From the NCBI RefSeq assembly GCF_001310955.1, contig NZ_BAZX01000008.1, positions 80,170-144,169 on the forward strand: a stretch of 64,000 nucleotides of DNA. Direction: 5' to 3'. This document shows, piece by piece, positions 9,331 to 17,229 of this stretch (its first letter is position 1; each line of letters starts with the position of its first letter). This DNA is from Marinifilum fragile JCM 15579 (lineage in GTDB: Bacteria > Bacteroidota > Bacteroidia > Bacteroidales > Marinifilaceae). The notes beneath the pieces were generated by a model. It saw only the letters and a program-made list of their open reading frames with translations, was not told where the DNA came from and searched no databases. Position numbers and translations under genes: made by a program.

Positions 9331-9421
9331 TTTTTGGAACGAGCCCATCGGCCTCCTCTAGCAAGTGCGACGGCCAAGTTTTACCTGTTTGATGACCAGC
9401 CGATGGGTTATCATTCCAAAA
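9331..9421 (-). ncRNA. Candidate structured 5' leader of the HU-like gene
   Basis: Within 20-110 nt upstream of the start codon two nested inverted repeats form one coaxial stem: outer TTTTGGAA (9332-9339) with TTCCAAAA (9414-9421), and inner CCCATCGGC (9344-9352) with GCCGATGGG (9399-9407). They enclose a GC-richer apical region of 46 nt that can form more pairs (GGCC/GGCC). The whole element is more GC-rich than the surrounding DNA. It is placed like a cis-regulatory RNA; no known riboswitch class was recognised. Confidence 0.5.
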
Positions 9422-9746
9422 TCACAACCCAAGTTAAATAAATATTATGACAATATTGTCTGTCAAATGTGTCAAGTTGATTAGAATCAGTTCTTTTAAT
9501 AAAGTTTAACATTTTACATGTCTGTGTTATTCAATAAAAAGCTTTGGTTTTAGGAAGTCATATTGTAGTTTCTACATTATGGAAGCTCCATTCTACAGGT
9601 GTTTGATATTCATTAATTTTCTTTCAAAGTAACATTTCTGTTTGCAGTATGCTAAAAAATTGAAGCCTTACAATAAGTAGTAGTCATTAATTGTGCAGGA
9701 TTGCTTACTTTTGTAATCAAATCAGCGTCTCTAACATTAGATTTAT
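9422..9746. other. Divergent intergenic region with a 12-bp palindrome
   Basis: This 325-bp stretch separates the leader of the minus-strand HU-like gene from the plus-strand MarR gene. It holds a perfect palindrome GACAATATTGTC (9449-9460), flanked by TGTCAA copies, which could be an operator for either gene, for example for MarR autoregulation (inference). No open reading frame or RNA gene is evident. Confidence 0.4.
9706..9713 (+). promoter_or_regulatory. Probable -7 element of the MarR promoter
   Basis: TACTTTTG fits the Bacteroidota -7 consensus TAnnTTTG and lies 33 bp before the MarR start codon. No good TTG is seen at the expected -33 spacing, so the promoter may depend on an activator or be weak. 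Confidence 0.45.
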
Positions 9747-10196
9747 ATGGATTACAAGAATATTATTATTAAAATCAGACGAATTGTTCGATCGATTAAT
9801 CTGGAGTCAAAAAAGATTCAGAAGGATCATGGGGTAAGTATTCCGCAGATTTTATGTCTGGAGTATTTAAAGAGTTCGCCAAGTTACCAGGCTACTCAAA
9901 AATCTATCCGTGCCCATTTAAACCTAAATTCAAGTACAGTCACAGGAATTATCGGACGACTTGAGAAAAAGGGGTTTCTTGCTCGTTTGCCAAAAGCTGG
10001 AGATCGAAGAACTACGGTAATTGCCTTGACATCCACGGGAGATCAATTGTTAAAGAATACGCCAGATTTATTGCAGCAGAGGTTAGCTGTAAAGTTGAAG
10101 AAGGTTCCTGATTCAGATTTGCAAAGAATTGAAGAGACTCTGGAAATTCTTGTAAATATGCTTGAGATTGAAGAATTGGAGCTTCTCCTGTACTGA
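9747..10196 (+). CDS. MarR-family transcriptional regulator (C-terminal tail frameshifted)
   Basis: Winged-helix regulator of 149 residues as read. Residues of about 30-100 carry the MarR fold: LCLEYLKSSP, then recognition helix LNLNSSTVTGIIGRLEKKGFLAR and the wing with DRRTTVIALTSTGDQLL. The C-terminal helix (SDLQRIEETLEILVNMLEIEE) is the dimerisation helix. After LEIEE the reading frame runs into a short odd tail and a stop. In the adjacent frame the DNA continues as GASPVLTAEDFIKEELNSEE up to a stop at 10255, which looks like the genuine acidic tail. Restoring one A in the run at 10173-10175 joins the two. The DNA-binding core is unaffected. Ligand and target genes are unknown; it is not adjacent to an efflux gene, but the porin/BCCT operon follows. 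Confidence 0.85.
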   Translation: MDYKNIIIKIRRIVRSINLESKKIQKDHGVSIPQILCLEYLKSSPSYQATQKSIRAHLNLNSSTVTGIIGRLEKKGFLARLPKAGDRRTTVIALTSTGDQLLKNTPDLLQQRLAVKLKKVPDSDLQRIEETLEILVNMLEIEELELLLY

Positions 10197-10280
10197 CCGC
10201 CGAGGATTTTATTAAGGAAGAACTGAATTCGGAAGAAGAGAACATAGATTTATAGAAGAAAATTAGGATATAAATACTGA

Positions 10281-10307
10281 GCCATCATGAATATGATGGC
10301 TTTTTTT
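10281..10307 (+). terminator. Terminator after the MarR gene
   Basis: GCCATCAT (10281-10288) pairs with ATGATGGC (10293-10300) around a 4-nt loop, followed directly by seven T residues. Confidence 0.88.
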
Positions 10308-10705
10308 GTGCTCACAAGTTTAGGAGATTTGAAGCTTTTTCTTTACGTGTCTTGCCAATCTTTAAAATGCCAATTGGAATAAAAATCAGATTGGTTCTAT
10401 TCCAATGTCTCTATAAATCATGCATACCAATAGGATATGTAGAATGGTTTTTATGCGAATTAATTAATGTTGATGAAAGTGAATAATTTAAATTGAATAA
10501 ACCGCTTAGGTCTAAAATGTGCATAAATACAGGGGTTTGTGCTTGTTTAAGGGATTCTGTATTGTATGTTATTTAGCAAATGTGTTGTGTAGAAATAAAA
10601 TTTCTTCTAGATTTGTCGCGCAGAAACTAAATCTGTGCTATTTGTTCTTTATTTCATATGGTCAAGAGATAGGTAGTTGAGGATTGGAAAAGGAAAACTT
10701 GAATT
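10308..10705. other. Upstream region of the porin-BCCT operon
   Basis: This stretch has no open reading frame of note. Its downstream end holds the probable operon promoter at 10585-10615 and a leader of about 85 nt; nothing else was identified in 10308-10580. Confidence 0.5.
10585..10615 (+). promoter_or_regulatory. Probable promoter of the porin-BCCT operon
   Basis: TTG at 10585-10587, a 20-bp spacer and TAGATTTG at 10608-10615 fit the Bacteroidota sigma-ABfr promoter (TTG N19 TAnnTTTG). The gene starts at 10706, giving a leader of about 85 nt. Confidence 0.55.
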
Positions 10706-11869
10706 ATGAAAGAAAATCTCTTAAGAAGATTTAAATTAATATTGGCATTGATAGTGATTGCTAATGTTGCGCAAGCTCAAAAGATAAAGGATGTTAAGAT
10801 AGGAGGAGCCCTCCGGTTTAATTTCAGATACAAAGACTGGGATGAAAATAACAAGGACGTAGGTGGGGATGCTGTTCTTGATGTTTTTCGTTTGAATGCC
10901 AAAGCAAGGTATGAAAAATTATACATGGATGCTGAATATCGTTTCTATCCATCAGAATTTGGTGGAGGTATGTTGCATCATGGATTTATAGGATATAATT
11001 TTAATGACAATTCACATCTGGAATTGGGAGTGCATCAAGTTCCATTTGGAATTCAACCATTTGCTTCGCACTCATGGTTTTTTAATCTTCCTTACTACGT
11101 AGGATTGGAAGATGATTACGATACCGGGCTAAAGTATGTGTTCGATACGAACAAGTGGAATTTTGCCTTTGCGTTTTACAAGAATGCAGAAGGAGGAAGG
11201 GCTTGGACAACTTTTTCAAACGGATCGCAAGGAAATGCCGTGGATTTGGCAAGATACTCTTACGATTTGGCTGGTGATAATGAAGAGAATGGTCAGTTCA
11301 ACTTTCGTGCTGCCCGTAAATTCAATAATCAGGAAGTAGGTTTTTCGGCACAGTTGGCTCGATACAGAAATCATGTAAAAGATAAAAATTACCACTACAA
11401 TGCCTTCGCGCTTCATTATCATGGTCGTTTTCTTGAAAAAGAGAGATTGGATGTGAAGTTTGAGTTAACCCGATACGATTATAAGGGTGCCGATAATGAT
11501 TTGATTAAGATGGCTGCCTATAATTATACCTACGATATTGCCAGCGAAGCAATCATTATATGTGGAGGTGTTGCCTATACGATACCTGTGGAGTGGGGAC
11601 CAATTGAGTCGCTGCAAGTGTATGACAATTACAATTACATGAAAAAGGGTAATTCCCAATTCAACGACACTCAAATGAATGTACTGGGAGTGATGGTGAA
11701 AGCTGGTCCGATTTATACTTATATCGATTATGCATCGGGTAAGAATCAGGACTGGTTAGGTCCATGGGGTGCATTTGGTGAATCGGCCGATGCTTATGGT
11801 TTCGGCCGAGGAGCTGCGAATCCCGAGTGGCACTCTTGGTTTAATGTGAATGTAGGATATTACTTCTAA
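10706..11869 (+). CDS. Outer membrane porin-like beta-barrel protein
   Basis: Protein of 387 residues with a signal peptide (cleavage after AQA near residue 24) and a 16- to 18-strand barrel pattern: alternating residues in strands such as GGALRFNFRYKDW and LYMDAEYRFYPSE, and a terminal strand ending NVNVGYYF with the C-terminal Phe needed for BAM insertion. It resembles the phosphate-selective porin O/P (OprP-like) superfamily seen in Bacteroidota, without evidence of anion selectivity. It is followed after 29 bp by a BCCT betaine/choline transporter, so the likely role is outer-membrane passage of the same quaternary amine. Such porin-BCCT pairs make biological sense, but the specificity is inferred from the neighbour only. 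Confidence 0.82.
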   Translation: MKENLLRRFKLILALIVIANVAQAQKIKDVKIGGALRFNFRYKDWDENNKDVGGDAVLDVFRLNAKARYEKLYMDAEYRFYPSEFGGGMLHHGFIGYNFNDNSHLELGVHQVPFGIQPFASHSWFFNLPYYVGLEDDYDTGLKYVFDTNKWNFAFAFYKNAEGGRAWTTFSNGSQGNAVDLARYSYDLAGDNEENGQFNFRAARKFNNQEVGFSAQLARYRNHVKDKNYHYNAFALHYHGRFLEKERLDVKFELTRYDYKGADNDLIKMAAYNYTYDIASEAIIICGGVAYTIPVEWGPIESLQVYDNYNYMKKGNSQFNDTQMNVLGVMVKAGPIYTYIDYASGKNQDWLGPWGAFGESADAYGFGRGAANPEWHSWFNVNVGYYF

Positions 11870-11898
11870 AAGTTACTGTAAAAACGAATATTATTGAT

Positions 11899-13515
11899 AT
11901 GGGATTAAAAAGAAGAATTGATAAAATAAATGATAAGATAAAATCGGTATCAATTGCTGCAGATGAAGAAAAGGTATATGTTCGTTCAGACCGTAAATCT
12001 TTTTTGGGAATAAAGGCCAATGGTACTGTGTTTGTGTCCTCTTTTTTGGTAGTATTTGCATTAGTTACCACTACTTTAATTGTAGGAAAGCCAATGGCAA
12101 CATGGTTCTCAAATACACAGACTGTTTTATCTAATAGTGTGGGGTGGCTGTTCATTTTGTTAATGAATGTATTCCTTGGATTTGCTTTATTTCTTGGATT
12201 TGGTAAATACGGAAAAATCCGTTTAGGTGGTCCTGAAGCAAAACCTGAATTTAAAATGACATCATGGTTTGCCATGTTATTTAGTGCAGGAATGGGAATT
12301 GGTTTATTGTTTTGGGGAGTTGCCGAACCAATTTTTCACTTCGATAATAATCCTTTTGCGATGAAAGGTGTTGCTTCTGCAAAATCAGCTATGGGGGTTA
12401 CCTTTTTGCATTGGGGATTTCATGCTTGGGGAGTGTATGCTATTGTGGGGTTAGCTCTTGCGTATTTTACATTTAATAAAAAATTGCCACTTACCATTCG
12501 CTCCATCTTTTATCCATTGTTTGGAGAGAAAATTTATGGACCTATTGGCGATATTATTGATATTGTATCAGTCATCGCTACTCTATTTGGCCTGGCTACC
12601 TCTTTAGGTTTTGGTGTGCAACAGGTAAATGCAGGTTTAACCTATTTGTTTGATGTGGAGTATGGAGTAACCTGGCAAATTGGGTTGATTGTGGTGATTA
12701 CCTTGTTTGCGACTCTTTCACTGGTTATGGGTCTTGATAAAGGGATTCGACGATTAAGTGAGATCAACTTGCGCCTGGCACTTATATTATTATTGTTTGT
12801 GTTGTTGATTGGTCCAACTGCATTCTTATTGAAAACATTTGTTCAGAATTTAGGCTATTACCTAAGTAACTTTATGGAATTAAGTTTTTGGACAGAATCC
12901 TATATTGGTGTAAAGAAAGGTACTCATTGGCAAAATTCATGGACCATATTCTATTGGGCATGGTGGATAGCATGGTCGCCGTTTGTTGGTATTTTCATTG
13001 CTCGTATCTCTAAAGGAAGAACCATTCGCGAATTTGTTTTGGGAGTGCTGTTTGTGCCTGCATTGTTGACCTTTTTATGGATTTCAGTATTCGGAGGAAG
13101 TGCCATTTATCAGGAATTGCTTGGAAATACTCAGATATCGGAAGCAGTTAACGCCAATATTGCTACGGCAATATACCATTTGTTGGAGCAGTATCCCTTT
13201 CCATTTATATCTTCTTTGCTAACGGTTATTTTGGTAGCATGTTTCTTTGTTACTTCATCTGATAGTGGGTCGATGGTGGTTGATACGCTAACATCCGGAG
13301 GAAAGCTGGATGCTCCTGTTGGGCAAAAAATATTTTGGGCCTCAATGGAAGGCTTAATTGCAATTATATTGCTGATCGGTGGGGGGCTAGCTGCCTTGCA
13401 AACTGCAACGATATTAACTGGTTTACCTTTTGCAATACTGCTTCTGGTATTATGCTATAGTTTGCTAAAATCTTTAAAAAAGGATTATGGTGTAAAAAAA
13501 TTAAAAGGTAGTTAA
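11899..13515 (+). CDS. BCCT-family betaine/choline/carnitine transporter
   Basis: Integral membrane protein of 538 residues with about 12 membrane segments. Diagnostic BCCT motifs are GMGIGLLFWGVAEPI (near residue 132), the aromatic WAWWIAWSPFVGIFIARISKGRTIREF (near residue 355) that lines the trimethylammonium site, and SSDSGSMVVDTL (near residue 453). The cytoplasmic N-terminus is short and basic (MGLKRRIDKINDK). The C-terminus is short (KKDYGVKKLKGS) and lacks the long osmosensing domain of BetP, so regulation by osmotic stress is not evident. It imports betaine, choline or carnitine by Na+ or H+ symport across the inner membrane, as an osmoprotectant or nutrient. It is second gene of the operon with the porin. 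Confidence 0.93.
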   Translation: MGLKRRIDKINDKIKSVSIAADEEKVYVRSDRKSFLGIKANGTVFVSSFLVVFALVTTTLIVGKPMATWFSNTQTVLSNSVGWLFILLMNVFLGFALFLGFGKYGKIRLGGPEAKPEFKMTSWFAMLFSAGMGIGLLFWGVAEPIFHFDNNPFAMKGVASAKSAMGVTFLHWGFHAWGVYAIVGLALAYFTFNKKLPLTIRSIFYPLFGEKIYGPIGDIIDIVSVIATLFGLATSLGFGVQQVNAGLTYLFDVEYGVTWQIGLIVVITLFATLSLVMGLDKGIRRLSEINLRLALILLLFVLLIGPTAFLLKTFVQNLGYYLSNFMELSFWTESYIGVKKGTHWQNSWTIFYWAWWIAWSPFVGIFIARISKGRTIREFVLGVLFVPALLTFLWISVFGGSAIYQELLGNTQISEAVNANIATAIYHLLEQYPFPFISSLLTVILVACFFVTSSDSGSMVVDTLTSGGKLDAPVGQKIFWASMEGLIAIILLIGGGLAALQTATILTGLPFAILLLVLCYSLLKSLKKDYGVKKLKGS

Positions 13516-13575
13516 ACGATTCTAAAATGTTAATGTTCAGAGTTTATTGATTGGAGTTGACTTGTTTGAAAAGGT

Positions 13576-14418
13576 ATGAAGAATTTATTTTTATTAATTG
13601 TTTTATTTGTTTCTTTTAGTGCAATAGCCGAAGAAAAAGTGGTTAAGGTTGATTCGCTTGAGCAGCCAATGTTTAAGCCATTTATAGAAAGATACATATT
13701 AGATGAATTAAAAAGTTTGCGACAAGAAAACCTTGAATTAAAAAAAGATGTAGCTGAGAAGTTGGCAGAAGTAAAACTTGAGTCATCAGATCGGGCAATA
13801 AACTATACCACAAGTACCATAAATAATATTTTCTATATAATTACTGCAGCGGCATCATTGCTTGTATTGCTAGGCTGGAAATCTCTAAGTGACATTAAAA
13901 AGACAATTAAAAAAGACAGTGGAGCTAAAATTCAACAACTTACAGCTGATTATGAAAAGCGATTGAATGCAATAGAAAACCAAGCAAAGGAAAGGTCGGA
14001 GATTATAGTAGATACACAAAAGAAAATAAGTACGACAAACTCGATTCATTCTTTATGGATGAGGGCTGGGATTGAGAAAAGTGAGGAAGAGAAGATTTCT
14101 ATTTATGATGAGATATTAGATATAAATCCAAGTGATATAGAAGCTATGACCTATAAGGCTGATGCTCTTCTTGAAATTGGAGAGGTTCGGTGGGCTCTTA
14201 ATTTAGCTAATGCAGCAATTGAAAAGGATAGTCAATATGCATTGGCCTATTGGCAAAGAGCGTGTGCTTATGCTCATTTAGAAAAAGATAATGATGCTAT
14301 AAAGGATATTGAAAAAGCGATAGAGTTATCTGATGCATTTGTAGATGAGTTGGATAAGGAGGTTCACTTTAAAAAATTAAGAGGTAATGATAAATTTGAG
14401 TTGATATTAAATAATTAA
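13576..14418 (+). CDS. Membrane-anchored TPR protein, unknown function
   Basis: Protein of 280 residues: N-terminal signal-like segment (1-18), a coiled coil at about 40-65 (LKSLRQENLELKKDVAEKLAEV), a membrane segment at about 80-95 (FYIITAAASLLVLLGW), a second coiled coil at about 110-150 and two to three tetratricopeptide repeats from about 155 to the end (EEKISIYDEILDINPSDIEAMTYKADALLEIGE and ALAYWQRACAYAHLEKDNDAIKDIEKAIEL). The TPRs suggest protein-protein contacts. The end (HFKKLRGNDKFELIL) matches the TPR_end motif common in Bacteroidetes proteins. It starts 60 bp after the BCCT gene, so co-transcription is possible, but no functional link is evident. Confidence 0.7.
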   Translation: MKNLFLLIVLFVSFSAIAEEKVVKVDSLEQPMFKPFIERYILDELKSLRQENLELKKDVAEKLAEVKLESSDRAINYTTSTINNIFYIITAAASLLVLLGWKSLSDIKKTIKKDSGAKIQQLTADYEKRLNAIENQAKERSEIIVDTQKKISTTNSIHSLWMRAGIEKSEEEKISIYDEILDINPSDIEAMTYKADALLEIGEVRWALNLANAAIEKDSQYALAYWQRACAYAHLEKDNDAIKDIEKAIELSDAFVDELDKEVHFKKLRGNDKFELILNN

Positions 14419-14550
14419 AAACTCACATATCAAATGTAATTGGATTGATTTTTATAAAGATTCGTTTAAATATTAAAGTGTAGTAAATCTGGTTTTTCTT
14501 GTTATATCATTTCAGATATAAATTTTCATATTGGCTTTGTAAGTCAAGAT

Positions 14551-14580
14551 AAAAAAAGAGGTCGTTAGACCTCTTTTTTT
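14551..14580. terminator. Bidirectional terminator
   Basis: A7 then GAGGTC (14558-14563), loop GTTA, GACCTC (14568-14573) and T7: symmetric, serving the TPR gene on the plus strand and the broken membrane-protein gene on the minus strand, whose stop overlaps the T-run. Confidence 0.88.
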
Positions 14581-15042
14581 TATTTCACATTCTTTAGTAT
14601 CAATAGTGTGAAGAATGAAATGTTGATTGAAAATGAGATTAATATGTAAAAGAAATAAATGTCAAAATTAATGGGATGTAAATTGTAAACGATATGATTT
14701 CTAAAGATTAATATACTAATTAAGAGAAATGTAAATGTTATTAAAACTCCTAAAGGTTTTAGTTTGAAAATTACTTGTGTTATTACAACTAAGCACAAAA
14801 TGATACCAGTTGGAATGCTGCAATTACCGTTAATGATTTCATAATAAAGAATACAAATACGAGATAAATTTCAGGAATGTTTTTAATGATTTGTTTAAAA
14901 TTTTTTCATTCTGCTTTGAAGAAGAACTCTGAGGTTTGTTTGTAGTCTTTTTCTTTGCCGAATTATTCTTTTTTACATTCTGATCTTTTTTCCACTTTTT
15001 CCAAAGTATGTCTTTATAAATTAATCCTAAATGATAGCTCAT
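14580..15042 (-). pseudogene. Small membrane-protein gene broken by two frameshifts
   Basis: Read from 15042 downwards, three reading frames join into one plausible protein of about 154 residues. The first frame (from 15042) gives a Lys/Ser-rich cytoplasmic part (MSYHLGLIYKDILWKKWKKD to SSSSKQNEK). A second frame continues NFKQIIKNIPEIYLVFVFFI and MKSLTVIAAFQL. A third gives GIILCLVVITQVIFKLKPLG and three more hydrophobic stretches to the stop at 14580. One missing A in the run at about 14901-14906 and one missing G at about 14808-14809 would restore a continuous frame with four membrane segments. The gene ends inside a good terminator, which supports a real transcription unit. The function is unknown, and the breaks may be sequence errors. 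Confidence 0.5.
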
Positions 15043-15217
15043 TGGTCATGAATTTTGTGAAAATGGTTCTGTGGAAACAAAATACATACAAGAAATTAAA
15101 TATACAAATTTTCTGAAGTAATATAAAAAGTGTGTGTGTTTCGAATAACACCTATATTCAAAGAGTTAAAAGTGTTTTAGAGGCTTTGTTTCAAGTCAGA
15201 GACTTTTAGTGTATATT

Positions 15218-15247
15218 TTGCCTACGTGATTTGAATTGTTATATTTG
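15218..15247 (+). promoter_or_regulatory. Promoter of the GNAT/racemase cluster
   Basis: TTG (15218-15220), a spacer of exactly 19 bp and TATATTTG (15240-15247) match the Bacteroidota housekeeping promoter TTG N19 TAnnTTTG. The predicted transcript begins about 25 nt before the ATG at 15279, and it argues against the TTG at 15231 as a start codon because that lies inside the promoter. Confidence 0.7.
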
Positions 15248-15278
15248 TTGTGTAGAAACAAAACTTAAAGATATAAGT

Positions 15279-15719
15279 ATGATTACAATTAAACTTATGA
15301 CCTCCTTTCTTCGTCCTGATGGTTATGAAAAGAAAGAGCTGTTAAATTTTCTGTATGAGCATCTGGAAGAATACGGAGATGACAAGGCAGATATTGAAAA
15401 AGCTATGCAATATGCATTAAAAGAAACACCATCGATGGGCGGATTTATTCTGTCTGCAAAATTAGATAATAAAATTGTTGGATCTGTGGTGGTAAATAGG
15501 ACTGGAATGGAAGGGTATATCCCTGAAAACATACTTGTATATATTGCTACCCATAAGGGATACAGAGGCAAGGGGATTGGTAAAAAACTTATGGAAGAAG
15601 CCATAAAGATTGCAAAAGGTTCAATCGCTTTGCATGTTGAACCAAATAATCCTGCAAAGCATTTGTATGAAAAAATGGGCTTTGAGAATAAATACCTTGA
15701 AATGAGATTCACAAAATAA
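15279..15719 (+). CDS. GNAT-family N-acetyltransferase
   Basis: Protein of 146 residues from the ATG at 15279 (MITIKLMTSFLRPDGYEKKE). The acetyl-CoA-binding motif A is clear: ILVYIATHKGYRGKGIGKKLMEEA (R/Q-x-x-G-x-G/A), preceded by the core strand NKIVGSVVVNR and followed by LHVEPNNPAKHLYEKMGF, the usual beta5-alpha4 with a Tyr as general acid candidate. It transfers an acetyl group from acetyl-CoA to an unknown amine. It stops 6 bp before the racemase-like gene and is the first gene of that operon, so an amino acid or a derivative is a reasonable substrate (inference). Confidence 0.88.
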   Translation: MITIKLMTSFLRPDGYEKKELLNFLYEHLEEYGDDKADIEKAMQYALKETPSMGGFILSAKLDNKIVGSVVVNRTGMEGYIPENILVYIATHKGYRGKGIGKKLMEEAIKIAKGSIALHVEPNNPAKHLYEKMGFENKYLEMRFTK

Positions 15720-15725
15720 AGTGTC

Positions 15726-16799
15726 ATGGCATTTGTAACTCTTAATATTTCAAAACTGCAAGAAAATTACTGCTATTTAGATAAGTTGTTTAAAGAAAAT
15801 AGCATTAAATGGACTGTGGTTTCAAAATTGTTGTGCGGAAACAAATTGTTTTTAGAAAATCTAATTTCCTTAGGAATAAAGAGTCTTTGTGATTCAAGAG
15901 TCTCTAATCTAAAAATGATTAAAAAATTAGATCCTAACATTGAGACCATATATATAAAACCTCCTCCAAAGTTATCTGTGAGTGAAATTATTAAATATGC
16001 AGATGTTAGTGTGAACACTGAATTAAAAACCATAGACTTACTCTCTAAAGAGGCTTTAAAACAGAATAAAAAACATAAAATCATTATTATGATTGAAATG
16101 GGAGAGCTAAGGGAAGGTGTGATGCGTGAAGATTTCATTGACTTTTACAAAAAGGTGTTTGAATTGCCAAATATTGAAGTTGTAGGTATCGGCACAAATC
16201 TTACTTGTTTAAATGGTGTATTACCTAACGAGGACAAATTAATACAGCTTAGCTTGTACCGACAGTTGATAGAGGCCATGTTTAATAAGAAAATTCCATT
16301 GGTTTCTGGAGGGGCTTCAGTAACTATTCCTCTTTTAATTCATGAAATTTTGCCGAAAGGAATAAACCATTTTAGGGTTGGAGAATCCTTGTTCATGGGG
16401 ACTGATGTTTACAACGATACAGCCCTTGAAGGATTACATACTGATGTCTTTAAATTGTATGCTGAAATAATTGAGTTAATAGAGAAACCAATGGTTCCTG
16501 CTGGTGAGTTGGGTACAAATCTTGAAGGCGAAAGCCTTACAGTAGAGGTAGATCAGATGGGTGAGACATCTTATCGGGCAATTATCGATTTGGGGATGTT
16601 GGATGTTGATAGTAAACACATTACTCCAAAGGATCATTCACTTGAACTTGTGGGGGCTAGCTCCGATATGTTGGTGGTTGATTTGGGAGATAATATTAAC
16701 AAGTATAAAGTAGGTGGTTTGATTGAGTTTACTATGGATTATATGGGTGTGCTGCGAATTATGTCTTCGCGATATATCGAAAAAAAGGTTATTGAGTAA
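15726..16799 (+). CDS. Alanine/ornithine racemase-family PLP-dependent protein
   Basis: Protein of 357 residues of the fold-type III PLP enzymes. The N-terminal TIM barrel carries the PLP lysine in WTVVSKLLCGN (Lys of VVSK). Further signs are MIEMGELREGVMRED, the family signature of the alanine/ornithine-racemase group (Orr-like), VGIGTNLTCLNG, SGGASVT and NHFRVGESLFMGTD at the phosphate-binding end. The C-terminal beta domain spans about 240-357. It differs from the canonical Alr at 19.8 kb, which keeps VVKANAYGHG. Family knowledge supports racemisation of ornithine or another basic amino acid; specificity cannot be read. It lies between a GNAT enzyme and a small protein in one operon. Confidence 0.85.
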   Translation: MAFVTLNISKLQENYCYLDKLFKENSIKWTVVSKLLCGNKLFLENLISLGIKSLCDSRVSNLKMIKKLDPNIETIYIKPPPKLSVSEIIKYADVSVNTELKTIDLLSKEALKQNKKHKIIIMIEMGELREGVMREDFIDFYKKVFELPNIEVVGIGTNLTCLNGVLPNEDKLIQLSLYRQLIEAMFNKKIPLVSGGASVTIPLLIHEILPKGINHFRVGESLFMGTDVYNDTALEGLHTDVFKLYAEIIELIEKPMVPAGELGTNLEGESLTVEVDQMGETSYRAIIDLGMLDVDSKHITPKDHSLELVGASSDMLVVDLGDNINKYKVGGLIEFTMDYMGVLRIMSSRYIEKKVIE

Positions 16800-16826
16800 G
16801 TCGCCTATTGTAAAAGTGTATTGCAA

Positions 16827-17015
16827 ATGAGAAGTAATAAAATATTGGAAGAAGAAATAATGGAATTTGTTCGTTTGAATCAACCTGTTGGTTTAGGGCA
16901 TATTTTAGCAGGTTTGAATTTGTCACATTATTCAGGTGCAAAAATTGTTTTAGAACTAATTCAGAAAGAGAAGTTAAAATATTCAGATATGGGAAAGCGT
17001 ATCATGATTAAATAG
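16827..17015 (+). CDS. Small winged-helix-like protein, unknown function
   Basis: Protein of 62 residues starting at ATG 16827 (MRSNKILEEEIMEFVRLNQP). The pattern of three helices and a short beta hairpin (ILEEEIMEFV, GLGHILAGLNLSHYSGAKIVLELIQKEKL, KYSDMGKRIMIK) looks like a minimal winged helix, as in small DNA-binding or DprA-C-like domains. It starts 28 bp after the racemase stop and is probably in the same transcript, which ends at the terminator near 17121. No family name can be given. Confidence 0.55.
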   Translation: MRSNKILEEEIMEFVRLNQPVGLGHILAGLNLSHYSGAKIVLELIQKEKLKYSDMGKRIMIK

Positions 17016-17120
17016 TAAAAGCTAATTAATTTCGACAAGAGTTGTTTTTAGGTAATAGAGATGTAGCAAGTCAATAGTTCCCATGTTATAGAGGTTTATT
17101 CTCAATTGCTTAAAAATGCG

Positions 17121-17153
17121 CAACGTCATCAGGTTTCTGGTGACGTTGTTTAA
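17121..17153 (+). terminator. Terminator before the symporter gene
   Basis: CAACGTCATCAG (17121-17132) pairs with CTGGTGACGTTG (17137-17148) around GTTT, with one G-U pair, then TTTAATT. It separates the GNAT/racemase transcript from the symporter gene about 80 bp downstream. Confidence 0.75.
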
Positions 17154-17229
17154 TTAGCGCAACAATTTTTAATCTATAGCTAATACTTTTAGTAAGAGCT
17201 GAAAGGTGGAGGTTATATAAAATAATTCT

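Noticed and set aside
9331..9421. Integron attC site
   Set aside because: The fold is similar in shape but the conserved GTTRRRY and RYYYAAC ends are absent and no integrase is present.
11841..12275. Minus-strand reading frame of 144 codons over the BCCT gene start
   Set aside because: It is antisense to a strongly supported transporter gene and shows no family features.
14839..15042. Independent Lys-rich protein of 67 residues
   Set aside because: Its last 15 residues read through sequence that makes better sense as membrane segments in another frame; it is better joined to the gene listed at 14580-15042.
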